DNA of 64,000 nucleotides from Enterobacter sp. 10-1 (GTDB lineage Bacteria > Pseudomonadota > Gammaproteobacteria > Enterobacterales > Enterobacteriaceae). The notes below the pieces were generated by a model. The model did not search any database. It had not been told where the DNA came from and worked only from the letters and a program-made list of their open reading frames with translations. Made by a program: the position numbers and the translations under genes. Positions 54,003 to 63,349 of the stretch are shown here, piece after piece. The stretch covers positions 1,550,001 to 1,614,000 of the forward strand of contig NISF01000001.1 in assembly GCA_002270295.1 (NCBI GenBank). The letters run 5' to 3'. Each line of letters begins with the position of its first letter. Position 1 is the first letter of the stretch.

Positions 54003-55655
54003 GTGAATCAAAAACTCATTTCCGGCGTTACGCTAGCGGCGCTGCTGGTGCTGGTGGCACTGCCGCTGTTTTTTATCGTCTTACAGGCGATATTTCCCCA
54101 CTTCAGCGCCGGTTCGCTGGCCGGGGCGTTTAGCGGCGTCGCGACGCTGTTTGCCGACCCGCAGCTGCCGGCGATGCTCGGCGGCACCCTGTGGATCGCC
54201 TGCGGCGTGGCGCTGGTCAGCGTCGCCATCGGGCTCCCGCTCGGGGTGCTGCGCGGGCTGTTTAATCTGCCGCTGCCGCGCCTTTGGGATCTGCTGTTCT
54301 TAATTCCTTTTCTCACGCCGCCCTATATCGCCGCCCTGTCGTGGATGCTGGTGCTGCAGCGCAACGGCTATCTGCAGCAGCTCACCGGCTGGGATCTTAA
54401 CGACCTGCTGTTCAGCCGCAGCGGGATCGTGCTGGTGATGGCGCTGAATATTTTCCCGGTGGTCTATTTTGCCGTCTCCCGGAGCCTGCTGGCGAGCGGG
54501 CAGCGGCTGGCTATCGTGGCGCGCGTGCACGGCGCCAGCGCCTGGCGGGCATTCTGGCATATCACCTTGCCGATGCTCTCTCCGGCGCTGGCGGCGGGCA
54601 TGCTGCTGGCGTTTACCCTGGCGATTGAGGAGTACGGCGTCCCCGCGGCGCTGGGCTCCCGCGCGGGAGTGGTGATGCTGACCGTCGGGATTGAGAAGAA
54701 GCTTGCCGACTGGCCCATCGATCTCAACGGCGCATCGCTGCTCTCGCTGCTGCTGATCGTCGTCGCGCTGCTGGCCTGGTGGCTGCAGCGCCGTCTGGTG
54801 GGGGATAAAGAAGTGACCAGCGTGACCGGCAAACCGGGTGAAAATAGCGGGGCGACGGCGGGCTGGTTTACCCTCCCGGCGCTGCTGCTGATGGCGACGG
54901 TCGCCGGGCTGGCGGTGGTGCTGCCGGTGGCATCGACGGTTGTCACCAGCCTGATGGGCACGCTGTCGGGCGGAATCAGCGCGGATAATTTTACCTTTAA
55001 CCACTTTATCGCGCTGTTTAACCAGCAGGGCGACGCGCTTTCGGCGCTGGGGACCAGCCTTTCTCTGGCGCTGGCCTCGGCGCTGATTGTTGGCCTGCTG
55101 GGGCTGGTGGCGGCGTGGCTGGTGCTGATCCAAAAAATAAGGGGCAGCGCCATTGTCGATGCGCTGTCGCTGATGCCGGCGGCGCTGCCCGGCGTGGTGG
55201 TCGGGGTGGGGCTGATTCTGCTGTGGAACCGCCCGTTCTGGCCGGTTTCGCCGTATAACACCTGGTTTATGCTGCTGCTCTCCTACTGCTGTCTGCTGCT
55301 GCCGTGGCCGGTGCGCTACGTGGGCAGCGCGCTGCGCCAGCTCGGTAATAATCTGGAACCGGCGGCCAGGGTGCACGGCGCCTCGCCGCTGCAGGCGCTG
55401 CGCCTGATCGTGCTGCCGCTGGTGTTTCCGGCGCTGCTGGCGGCGATGCTGATGGTGTTTGCGGTCGCCTCGCGGGAGCTGGTGACCTCTCTGCTGCTGG
55501 CCCCGGCGGGCACGCAGACCGTGGCGGTGTTTATCTGGCGTCAGTTTGAGCAGGGCTCGGCGGGACAGGGAATGGCGATGGCTACGCTGACCCTGCTGAC
55601 CGGCCTGACGCTGATGCTGAGCGCCCTGGCGCTGATGCAGCGCAGCGCGCGCTGA
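54003..55655 (+). CDS. ABC transporter permease, fused double-domain (FbpB/AfuB type)
   Basis: 550 residues from GTG 54003 (AGGAA at 53992-53996). Two homologous permease halves with 12 helices in total: each carries an EAA-type loop, ARVHGASAWRAFWHITLPMLSPALAAG in the first half and ARVHGASPLQALRLIVLPLVFPALLAA in the second. Such fused permeases serve Fe3+, sugar-phosphate and phosphonate importers. 78 bases separate it from the binding protein, with a GC-rich hairpin (about 53938-53980) that could lower permease expression. Confidence 0.9.
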   Translation: MNQKLISGVTLAALLVLVALPLFFIVLQAIFPHFSAGSLAGAFSGVATLFADPQLPAMLGGTLWIACGVALVSVAIGLPLGVLRGLFNLPLPRLWDLLFLIPFLTPPYIAALSWMLVLQRNGYLQQLTGWDLNDLLFSRSGIVLVMALNIFPVVYFAVSRSLLASGQRLAIVARVHGASAWRAFWHITLPMLSPALAAGMLLAFTLAIEEYGVPAALGSRAGVVMLTVGIEKKLADWPIDLNGASLLSLLLIVVALLAWWLQRRLVGDKEVTSVTGKPGENSGATAGWFTLPALLLMATVAGLAVVLPVASTVVTSLMGTLSGGISADNFTFNHFIALFNQQGDALSALGTSLSLALASALIVGLLGLVAAWLVLIQKIRGSAIVDALSLMPAALPGVVVGVGLILLWNRPFWPVSPYNTWFMLLLSYCCLLLPWPVRYVGSALRQLGNNLEPAARVHGASPLQALRLIVLPLVFPALLAAMLMVFAVASRELVTSLLLAPAGTQTVAVFIWRQFEQGSAGQGMAMATLTLLTGLTLMLSALALMQRSAR

Positions 55656-55734
55656 GCCTCACGACCGCACAAAAATACCGGTGGGACGGAAAAAATACGC
55701 TATAAATGACGCACACCGATTGCTGGAGACATTG

Positions 55735-56580
55735 ATGAGCCCATTTTTACGTGCCTATTTTTCTCGTCTGGGCTGGACGGGAACCCCGGATGTGTCGATT
55801 AACACCCTGCGGACGCTGCATATCCATCACAACAGCGCGATCCCGTTTGAGAACCTCGATGTTCTGCTGCCGCGGGAGATTCACCTTGACGATCGGTCGC
55901 TGGAGGAGAAGCTGATTAATGCCCGCCGCGGCGGCTACTGCTTCGAGCAGAACGGCCTGTTTGAGCGGGCGTTGAGCGAGATTGGCTTTTCGGTACGTAG
56001 CCTGCTGGGCCGCGTGGTACTGGCGAATCCGCCGCAGATGCCGCCGCGAACCCACCGCCTGCTGCTGGTGGAGGTCGACGGCGAGCGCTGGATTGCCGAC
56101 GTCGGCTTCGGCGGGCAAACGCTGACTGCGCCCATCAGGCTGCTGGCGGACGTTGCGCAGCAGACCCCGCACGGCGTCTATCGCCTGCTGCATGAAGGCG
56201 AGCGCTGGACGCTGCAGTTCAGCCATCATGAGCACTGGCAGTCGATGTATCATTTCGATTTAGGCTGCCAGTTTGCCGCCGATTACGTGATGGGCAATTT
56301 CTGGTCCGCCCACTGGCCGCAGTCGCATTTCCGCCACCACCTGCTGCTGTGCCGCCACCTGATTGACGGCGGGAAGATGACCTTAACCAATTTTCATTTC
56401 ACCCACTGGGATAACAGCCGGGTGGTGGAAAAGGTCGATTTGCCCGACGTCGCCGCGCTGTATGACACGCTGCAAACGCGCTTTGGCCTCGGCGTGAATG
56501 ACGCGAAGCACGGCTTTAGCGAGACGGATCTCGCGGCGGTGATGGCGGCGTTTGACACCCATCCGGACGCGGGTAAATAG
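55735..56580 (+). CDS. nhoA: Arylamine N-acetyltransferase / N-hydroxyarylamine O-acetyltransferase
   Basis: 281 residues from ATG 55735, the E. coli NhoA length. The NAT catalytic triad is intact: Cys69 (RRGGYCFEQN), His107 (PPRTHRLLLV) and Asp122 (RWIADVGFGG). It transfers acetyl from acetyl-CoA to arylamines and arylhydroxylamines in the cytoplasm. In E. coli nhoA also lies beside narV. The frame is open to 55681, but this start agrees with the family. Confidence 0.94.
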   Translation: MSPFLRAYFSRLGWTGTPDVSINTLRTLHIHHNSAIPFENLDVLLPREIHLDDRSLEEKLINARRGGYCFEQNGLFERALSEIGFSVRSLLGRVVLANPPQMPPRTHRLLLVEVDGERWIADVGFGGQTLTAPIRLLADVAQQTPHGVYRLLHEGERWTLQFSHHEHWQSMYHFDLGCQFAADYVMGNFWSAHWPQSHFRHHLLLCRHLIDGGKMTLTNFHFTHWDNSRVVEKVDLPDVAALYDTLQTRFGLGVNDAKHGFSETDLAAVMAAFDTHPDAGK

Positions 56581-56589
56581 CGGGACTAC

Positions 56590-56619
56590 TTAAGCGCCGG
56601 CATTGCTGCCGGCGCTTAA
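56590..56619. terminator. Bidirectional hairpin between nhoA and narV
   Basis: TTAAGCGCCGGCA (56590-56602) and TGCCGGCGCTTAA (56607-56619), a perfect 13-bp stem with a TTGC loop, between convergent genes. No long U-run on either side. Confidence 0.65.
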
Positions 56620-56645
56620 CGCTGCTGCTCTCCCGGGAGAGAGAC

Positions 56646-57326
56646 TCAGCGCCTTGAACGCACCACCTGGTAGCGGCGGGTCAGGTACTCGATCGGCGCG
56701 CTCCAGACGTGGACCAGGCGGGTGAACGGGAATATCAGGAAGATAGTCATCCCCAGCACCAGATGGACGCGGTAGATAAACGCCACGCCGTCAAGATGCG
56801 CCGAAGCGCCGGCGTGGAAGGTCACCACCGCCTGCGCCCAGTCCACCAGTTTGAGCATTTCGCTGCCGTCCGGATGCCGGGCGGAGAAGGGGATCGTCGT
56901 CAGGCCAAGAAGGCACTGAATCAGCAGGATGCTGAGGATCATAATATCCGCCGTCGACGAGGTCGCGCGAATGCGCGGGTTGGTCAGGCGGCGGATCAGC
57001 AGGCCCGCTCCGCCGATAAGCGTCAGCACGCCGCAGGCGCCGCCGAGGATCATCGCCATCAGCTGCTTTTGCGACATCGGAAGGAACCACGAATAGACCC
57101 AGTGCGGCGTCAGCATGCCGAACAGGTGGCCGAAGAAGATGCCGAGGATGCCGATGTGGAACAGGTTTGACCAGAGCACCATACCGCGTTTGTCGAGCAT
57201 CTGGCTGGAAGCGGCGCGCCAGGTGTACTGGCCGTAGTCGTAGCGCAGCCAGCTGCCGAGCAGAAACACCGTGCCGCAGAGGTAGGGGTAGATATCGTAA
57301 AATAAGACGTTGAGGTACTGTATCAT
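56646..57326 (-). CDS. narV: Respiratory nitrate reductase Z gamma subunit NarV
   Basis: 226 residues with five transmembrane helices; membrane anchor and cytochrome b of the second nitrate reductase, oxidising quinol and passing electrons to NarY. Histidines in helices 2 and 5 ([14 protein letters not shown] and [24 protein letters not shown]) fit the two haem b sites of NarI. ATG 57326 overlaps the narW stop by 4 bases. Last gene of narZYWV. Confidence 0.93.
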   Translation of the reverse strand: MIQYLNVLFYDIYPYLCGTVFLLGSWLRYDYGQYTWRAASSQMLDKRGMVLWSNLFHIGILGIFFGHLFGMLTPHWVYSWFLPMSQKQLMAMILGGACGVLTLIGGAGLLIRRLTNPRIRATSSTADIMILSILLIQCLLGLTTIPFSARHPDGSEMLKLVDWAQAVVTFHAGASAHLDGVAFIYRVHLVLGMTIFLIFPFTRLVHVWSAPIEYLTRRYQVVRSRR

Positions 57327-58018
57327 TTCGGGCCTCCGGCACGGATGTCGACGTACTGCGGCGCGACGTCCTGGCTAAAGCGTCGTTGATAGTTTTGCAG
57401 CGGAGAACTGTCGCAGGCGGTGGCTTTATCTTCGATAAATTTCACCTGCTCCTCTTCCCACACCGCATCCAGCGCCTGGCGGGTATCATCGCGCTTTTCA
57501 CCCGCCACATGATTAGTGACACTGTCACTATTGAGTTTGCTGCCGGCCAGCGCCAGCAGCGCGTCAAACAGCCGATAATACTCGCACTGCCGCTGCTTGA
57601 GCCGCCCGCCGAGCAGCGCCAGAATCGGCGCGACGTTCTGCAATCCTTCGCGGCTGCCCGCCGGCGGCAGGGTGCTGAGATACTCCAGATACAGCGGTAA
57701 ATGGTCCGGCAGTTCGCGGCAGTCGATCTGCAGGCCGGCCTGCTCATACTGATTCATCAGCTCGACCATCGCCTGGCCGCGGTCGCGGGACTCCGCGTGC
57801 ACGTGCTCGAACAGCAGCAGCGAGGTGGCGCGCCCGCGCTCAAAGACTTCGCACCACTCGGCCTGACGGTCGAGCAGCGGGGCGGCCAGCAGCGGTTCAA
57901 CAAACGGCAGCAGCGCCGGCGCATCGGCGCTGACCAGCGCCAGCGCCTCCTCGCGGTTGTCCCACAGTACTTCGTCCGGGTACTCCAGCAGCAGACCGAT
58001 TACCTTGAGGATGCGCAT
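57323..58018 (-). CDS. narW: Nitrate reductase Z assembly chaperone NarW
   Basis: 231 residues, soluble TorD/NarJ-type helical chaperone needed for molybdenum cofactor insertion and membrane attachment of Nar[23 protein letters not shown] at the N-terminus and [13 protein letters not shown] are family marks. Its ATG overlaps the narY stop (TAATG). Not part of the mature enzyme. Confidence 0.93.
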   Translation of the reverse strand: MRILKVIGLLLEYPDEVLWDNREEALALVSADAPALLPFVEPLLAAPLLDRQAEWCEVFERGRATSLLLFEHVHAESRDRGQAMVELMNQYEQAGLQIDCRELPDHLPLYLEYLSTLPPAGSREGLQNVAPILALLGGRLKQRQCEYYRLFDALLALAGSKLNSDSVTNHVAGEKRDDTRQALDAVWEEEQVKFIEDKATACDSSPLQNYQRRFSQDVAPQYVDIRAGGPK

Positions 58019-59544
58019 TAGTCTCTCTCCCCGATATTGATCGCATCGATGCGTTGGCTGTTGAACAGGTTGAATTTGCTATCCGATCCGTGGCAGCCGT
58101 CGCCGAAGGTGAAGCCGCAGCCGTTGCATTCCGGGAAGGCGTCTTCCGCCATTTCGCGATGGCTGGTGGGGATCACGAAGCGGTCTTCGTAGTTAGCGAT
58201 CGCCAGATAGCGGTACATATCCTCAACCTGCTCGACGCTGAGGCCGACTTCCTCAATGGCGCGGGTATCGGTGACGCCTTCTACGGTCTGCGAGCGCTTG
58301 TAGTGGCGCATCGCCATCATACGCTTCAGGGCGCGCAGCACCGGGCCGGTGTCGCCGGCGCTCAGCAGGTTGGCCAGATACTGGACCGGAATACGCAGGC
58401 TTTCGACCGCCGGCAGAATGCTGCCGTTGTTCGGCAGGCCGCCGGCGTCGGCGACGGACTGGATCGGCGACAGCGGCGGGACGTACCAGACCATCGGCAG
58501 CGTGCGGTATTCCGGATGCAGCGGCAGCGCCAGCTTCCAGTCCATCGCCAGCTTATAGACCGGTGATTTCTGCGCGGCGTCGATGACGTTATGCGGGATA
58601 CCCTGCTTCAGGGCCTCTTCAATTACCGCCGGATCGTGCGGGTCAAGAAATACGTCGCACTGACGTTCGTAGAGGTCGGTTTCATGCTCGGTGCTGGCCG
58701 CTTCTTCGATGCGGTCCGCGTCATACAGCAGCACGCCGAGATAGCGAATACGCCCGACGCAGGTTTCCGAACAGACCGTTGGCTGACCGGATTCGATGCG
58801 CGGATAGCAGAAGATGCATTTTTCCGACTTGCCGCTTTTCCAGTTGAAGTAGATTTTTTTGTACGGGCAGCCGCTGATGCACATCCGCCAGCCGCGGCAT
58901 TTGTCCTGGTCGATCAGCACGATGCCATCCTCTTCACGCTTATAGATGGCGCCGCTCGGGCAGGTGGCGGCGCAGCTCGGATTGAGGCAGTGCTCGCACA
59001 GGCGCGGCAGGTACATCATGAAGGTGTTTTCGAACTGGCCGTACATCTCTTTCTGCATCGCCTCGAAGTTGCGATCGCGGGCGCGCTTTTCAAACTCGCC
59101 GCCGAGCAGCTCCTCCCAGTTGGGACCCCAGGTGATTTTATCCATCCGCTTGCCGCTGATCAGCGAGCGCGGGCGGGCGGTTGGCAGGTGTTGGCCTTCG
59201 GGTGCGGTATGCAGGTGCTGATAGTCGTAGGTAAAGGGCTCGTAATAGTCGTCGATCCCCGGCAGCACCGGGTTGGCGAAGATTTTCGATAGCACGCCGA
59301 CGCGGCTGCCGAGGCGCGGCGTGAGCTTGCCGGTGATCCCTCGGATCCAGCCGCCTTGCCACTCCTCCTGGTCTTCCCAGTTTTTCGGATAGCCGATGCC
59401 GGGCTTGGTTTCGACGTTGTTAAACCAGGCGTACTCCATGCCTTCGCGCCCGGTCCAGACGTTCTTGCAGGTGACCGAACAGGTATGACAGCCAATGCAT
59501 TTGTCGAGGTTTAGCACCATCCCGACCTGTGAGCGTATTTTCAT
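58018..59544 (-). CDS. narY: Respiratory nitrate reductase Z beta subunit NarY
   Basis: 508 residues, electron-transfer subunit. Four cysteine groups: CIGCHTCSVTC at about 16-26, CEHCLNPSCAATCPSG at about 184-199, CRGWRMCISGCPYKK at about 217-231 and CIFCYPR at about 244-250, with later partners. The Trp in CRGWRMC replaces a cysteine, giving the one [3Fe-4S] cluster next to three [4Fe-4S], as in NarH. ATG 59544 overlaps the narZ stop by 4 bases. Six residues shorter than E. coli NarY at the C-terminus. Confidence 0.95.
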   Translation of the reverse strand: MKIRSQVGMVLNLDKCIGCHTCSVTCKNVWTGREGMEYAWFNNVETKPGIGYPKNWEDQEEWQGGWIRGITGKLTPRLGSRVGVLSKIFANPVLPGIDDYYEPFTYDYQHLHTAPEGQHLPTARPRSLISGKRMDKITWGPNWEELLGGEFEKRARDRNFEAMQKEMYGQFENTFMMYLPRLCEHCLNPSCAATCPSGAIYKREEDGIVLIDQDKCRGWRMCISGCPYKKIYFNWKSGKSEKCIFCYPRIESGQPTVCSETCVGRIRYLGVLLYDADRIEEAASTEHETDLYERQCDVFLDPHDPAVIEEALKQGIPHNVIDAAQKSPVYKLAMDWKLALPLHPEYRTLPMVWYVPPLSPIQSVADAGGLPNNGSILPAVESLRIPVQYLANLLSAGDTGPVLRALKRMMAMRHYKRSQTVEGVTDTRAIEEVGLSVEQVEDMYRYLAIANYEDRFVIPTSHREMAEDAFPECNGCGFTFGDGCHGSDSKFNLFNSQRIDAINIGERD

Positions 59545-62500
59545 TTTTTCGCCTCCTGTACCCGATCGGAACCTTCGTCATCCAGCCAGTTAATATTTTT
59601 CATTTTTCGAATCATGATGAACTCGTCGCGGTTAGAGCCGACGGTGCCGTAGTAGTTAAAGCCGTAGGCCAGCTGCGCGTAGCCGCCGATCATATGGGTC
59701 GGTTTCGGGCAAATACGGGTCACCGAGTTATGGATCCCGCCGCGCAGTCCGGTGACTTCAGAACCCGGAATATTCATGATTCGTTCCTGGGCGTGGTACA
59801 TCATGGTCATCCCAGGCGGCACGCGCTGGCTGACCACCGCGCGGGCGGTGAGGGCGCCGTTGGCGTTGAACGCTTCAATCCAGTCGTTATCCTCAATCCC
59901 CAGCTCCCTGGCGTCGGTTTCGCTGAGCCAGACGATCGGCCCGCCGCGCGACAGGGTCAGCATCAGCAGGTTTTCGCTGTAGGTGGAGTGGATGCCCCAT
60001 TTCTGGTGCGGGGTCAGGAAGTTGAGCGCTTTTTCCGGGAAGCCGTTGGGCGGGATCGCCTTCATATGGCTGACGCTGCGGGTATCTATCGGCGGCCGAT
60101 AGACCACCAGGCTTTCGCCGAAGGCGCGCATCCAGGGGTGATCCTGATAGAGCTGCTGGCGGCCGGAGAGCGTGCGCCACGGGATCAGCTCATGCACGTT
60201 GGTATAGCCGGCGTTGTACGAGACGTGCTCGCTCTCAAGGCCGGACCAGGTGGGGCTGGAGATGATTTTGCGCGGCTGGGCCTGGATATCGCGAAAGCGG
60301 ATCTTCTCGTCTTCTTTATTGATCGCCAGGTGGCTGTGCTCGCGGCCGGTAAACTCGCCGAGGGAGTGCCAGGCCTTCACCGCCACCTGACCGTTGGTTT
60401 CCGGCGCCAGGCTGAGGATCACCTCGGCGGCGTCTATCGCGCTGTCGATGCGCGGGCGGCCTTTAGCCGGGCCATCGAGCTTGACGTAGTTGAGCTTGCC
60501 GAGGAAATCGACCTCGTCCTGGGTATTCCACGAAATCCCTTTGCTGCCGTTGCCCAGCTTGTCCAGCAGCGGGCCAAGGGAGGTAAAACGCTCCCAGGTC
60601 GCCGGGTAGTCGCGCTCAACTACCGCGATGGTCGGGGCGGTCTTCCCGGGGATCAGGTCGCACTCGCCCTTATGCCAGTCGAAGACGTCAAAAGGCTGCG
60701 ACAGCTCCCCCGGGGAGTCGTGCTGCAGCGGCAGCAGCACCACGTCGGTCTCTTTATCAAGATGGCCGACGCAGACCTGGGAGAAGGTTTTGGCGATATC
60801 TTTGTAGATTTCCCAGTCGCTTTTCGCATCCCAGGCCGGATCGACGGCGGCGGAGAGCGGATGGATAAACGGGTGCATGTCCGAGGTATTCATATCGTCT
60901 TTTTCATACCAGGTGGCGGTCGGCAGGACGATATCGGAGAACAGGCAGGTGCTCGACATGCGAAAATCGAGGGTCACCAGCAGGTCGAGCTTGCCCTCAA
61001 TGGCGGCGGTCTGCCACTCCACCTCTTCCGGCTTCACCTCATCCGTCGCCCCCAGCTCATCGCCCTGAATGCCGCTGTCGGTCCCCAGCAGATATTTGAG
61101 CATGTACTCGTGGCCTTTCCCGGAAGAGCCCAGCAGGTTGGAGCGCCAGATAAACATATTTCGCGGATGGTTTTTGCCGTTATCCGGCTGCTCGCTGGCA
61201 AAGCGGATATCGCCGGATTTCAGCGCCTGGGCGGTGAAGTCGGCGGGAGAGAGTCCGGCGGAATCGGCCTGCTGCTTAATGGTCAGCGGGTTGACGCTCA
61301 GCTGCGGCGCCGACGGCAGCCAGCCCATGCGCTCGGCGCGGACGTTAAAATCAATCAGGTGGCCGCTAAAGCGGCTGGCATCCGCCAGCGGGGAGAGCAG
61401 CTCCTGCGCGGTCAACTTCTCATAGCGCCACTGACAGGAGTGATTGTAAAAATACGAGGTGCTGTTCATCTGGCGCGGCGGGCGGTTCCAGTCGGTGGCG
61501 AAGGCCAGCGGCAGCCAGCCGGTTTGCGGGCGCAGCTTCTCCTGACCAACGTAGTGCGACCAGCCGCCGCCGCTTTGCCCGATGCAGCCGCAGAACACCA
61601 GCATGTTGATCATCCCCCGGTAGTTCATATCCATGTGGTACCAGTGGTTGACGCCGGCGCCGAGGATAATCATCGAGCGCCCGTGGGTTTTATGCGCGGT
61701 GTCGGCGAACTCCCAGGCGATCTGCTCGATATGTCGGCGCGACACGCCGGTGATCTGTTCGGCCCAGGCCGGAGTGTAGGCTTTGAGATCGTCAAAATCC
61801 TGCGCCGCGCTGGCGTCATCCAGGCCGCGATCGAGGCCATAGTTGGCGAGCACCAGATCGTAAACGCTGGCCACCAGGCCGCTTTCGCCGTTTGCCAGCG
61901 CCAGCTGCTTAACCGGCAGCTGATGGATCAGCACCGGCTCCTGCTTAACGCTGCGAAAATGCGGGTTTTCGTTACCGCCAAAGTAGGGGAAGCCCACCGC
62001 GGCGACGGAGTCCTTGATATCCAGCAGCGAGAGCCGCAGCTCGGTCTCTTTGCCGGCCGCCAGCGGTTCGAGGTTCCATTTCCCTTTCTCGCCCCAGCGG
62101 AAGCCGATCGAGCCGTTAGGCGCCACCAGCTCCCCTGCGGCATTGAAGGCGACGGTTTTCCATTCCGGGTTATTGCTTTCACCCAGCCCGTCCAGCAGGT
62201 CCGACGCGCGCAGCATGCGCCCGGGTACCCAGCTGCCGTCGTCGCGCCTGTCGAGCATCACCAGCATCGGCATATCGGTGTAGTGGCGACAGTAGTTGAG
62301 GAAGTAATCGCTGGGGTTATCGAGGTGGAAGCGCTTAAGGATCACGTGGCCCATCGCCATAGCCAGCGCGCTGTCGGTGCCCTGTTTGGGCGCCAGCCAC
62401 TGGTCGCAAAGCTTGGCGACTTCCGAATAATCCGGAGTAATAGCGATGGTTTTGCTGCCTTTATAGCGCACTTCGGTGAAGAAGTGGGCATCCGGCGTTC

Positions 62501-63281
62501 GGGTCTGCGGGACGTTGGAGCCCCAGGCGATGATGTAGCTGGAGTTGTACCAGTCGGCGGATTCCGGCACGTCGGTCTGCTCGCCCCAGGTCATCGGCGA
62601 GGCGGGCGGCAGGTCGCAGTACCAGTCATAAAAGCTCAGGCAGGTTCCGCCGATCAGCGACAGATAGCGGGTTCCGGCGGCGTAGGAGACCATCGACATC
62701 GCCGGAATGGGCGAGAAGCCGACCACGCGATCCGGACCATAGTTTTTAATGGTCCAGACGTTGGCGGCGGCGATCAGTTGGTTGAGCTCTTTCCAGGTCG
62801 AGCGAATAAATCCGCCTTTCCCGCGCGCCTGCTTGTAGCTCAGGCATTTCTGCGGGTCCTGCATGATGCTGTTCCACGCGTTCACCGGGTCCGGGTGCTG
62901 CGCCAGCGCCTCGCGCCACAGCTCAATCAGCCGCTTGCGCGCCAGCGGGTATTTCAGGCGGTTGGCGCTGTAGAGGTACCATGAGTAGCTGGCGCCGCGC
63001 GGGCAGCCGCGCGGCTCATGGTTCGGCAGGTCAGGGCGGGTGCGGGGATAGTCGGTCTGCTGGGTTTCCCAGGTGACGAGCCCGTTTTTAACGTAGATTT
63101 TCCAGCTACATGAGCCTGTACAGTTTACGCCGTGCGTGGAGCGGACAATCTTATCGAACTGCCAGCGCTGGCGGTAGCTATCCTCCCAGTCACGGTTGGT
63201 GTTGTACACCTGACCGTGGCCGTTGGCAAAGCTCTCGCCCTTTTGCTTAAAGTAGCGAAAGCGATCCAGTAGTTTGCTCAT
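59541..63281 (-). CDS. narZ: Respiratory nitrate reductase Z catalytic subunit NarZ
   Basis: 1246 residues, matching E. coli NarZ in length and throughout, and closer to it than to NarG in the N-terminal region. FS0 ligands are in HGVNCTGSCSWK (about 50-58) with a later cysteine in GCPRGASYSW; the aspartate that ligates molybdenum in NarG is in ESADWYNSSY near 222. It reduces nitrate to nitrite on the cytoplasmic face with a bis-MGD cofactor. AGGAG precedes ATG 63281. A GGGGG/CCCCC hairpin (about 63295-63315) lies in the leader between narU and narZ. The long plus-strand frame opposite it is a composition artefact. Confidence 0.96.
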   Translation of the reverse strand: MSKLLDRFRYFKQKGESFANGHGQVYNTNRDWEDSYRQRWQFDKIVRSTHGVNCTGSCSWKIYVKNGLVTWETQQTDYPRTRPDLPNHEPRGCPRGASYSWYLYSANRLKYPLARKRLIELWREALAQHPDPVNAWNSIMQDPQKCLSYKQARGKGGFIRSTWKELNQLIAAANVWTIKNYGPDRVVGFSPIPAMSMVSYAAGTRYLSLIGGTCLSFYDWYCDLPPASPMTWGEQTDVPESADWYNSSYIIAWGSNVPQTRTPDAHFFTEVRYKGSKTIAITPDYSEVAKLCDQWLAPKQGTDSALAMAMGHVILKRFHLDNPSDYFLNYCRHYTDMPMLVMLDRRDDGSWVPGRMLRASDLLDGLGESNNPEWKTVAFNAAGELVAPNGSIGFRWGEKGKWNLEPLAAGKETELRLSLLDIKDSVAAVGFPYFGGNENPHFRSVKQEPVLIHQLPVKQLALANGESGLVASVYDLVLANYGLDRGLDDASAAQDFDDLKAYTPAWAEQITGVSRRHIEQIAWEFADTAHKTHGRSMIILGAGVNHWYHMDMNYRGMINMLVFCGCIGQSGGGWSHYVGQEKLRPQTGWLPLAFATDWNRPPRQMNSTSYFYNHSCQWRYEKLTAQELLSPLADASRFSGHLIDFNVRAERMGWLPSAPQLSVNPLTIKQQADSAGLSPADFTAQALKSGDIRFASEQPDNGKNHPRNMFIWRSNLLGSSGKGHEYMLKYLLGTDSGIQGDELGATDEVKPEEVEWQTAAIEGKLDLLVTLDFRMSSTCLFSDIVLPTATWYEKDDMNTSDMHPFIHPLSAAVDPAWDAKSDWEIYKDIAKTFSQVCVGHLDKETDVVLLPLQHDSPGELSQPFDVFDWHKGECDLIPGKTAPTIAVVERDYPATWERFTSLGPLLDKLGNGSKGISWNTQDEVDFLGKLNYVKLDGPAKGRPRIDSAIDAAEVILSLAPETNGQVAVKAWHSLGEFTGREHSHLAINKEDEKIRFRDIQAQPRKIISSPTWSGLESEHVSYNAGYTNVHELIPWRTLSGRQQLYQDHPWMRAFGESLVVYRPPIDTRSVSHMKAIPPNGFPEKALNFLTPHQKWGIHSTYSENLLMLTLSRGGPIVWLSETDARELGIEDNDWIEAFNANGALTARAVVSQRVPPGMTMMYHAQERIMNIPGSEVTGLRGGIHNSVTRICPKPTHMIGGYAQLAYGFNYYGTVGSNRDEFIMIRKMKNINWLDDEGSDRVQEAKK

Positions 63282-63349
63282 GACATTATCTCCTGACGGG
63301 GGATTGCGCCCCCGTGGTTACATTGCTCAACATGCATTTATTATTTTGT

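Noticed and set aside
54300..55376. Long minus-strand frames opposite the fused ABC permease
   Set aside because: The product is mainly Q/R/H-rich low-complexity sequence, antisense to a clear permease with two EAA loops; no start signals.
59529..62984. Plus-strand open frame of about 1150 codons opposite narZ
   Set aside because: It is exactly antisense to narZ, an enzyme recognised along its full length, and encodes a low-complexity R/G/A/V/H-rich product with no motif; strong GC bias of the narZ codons removes stops in that frame.
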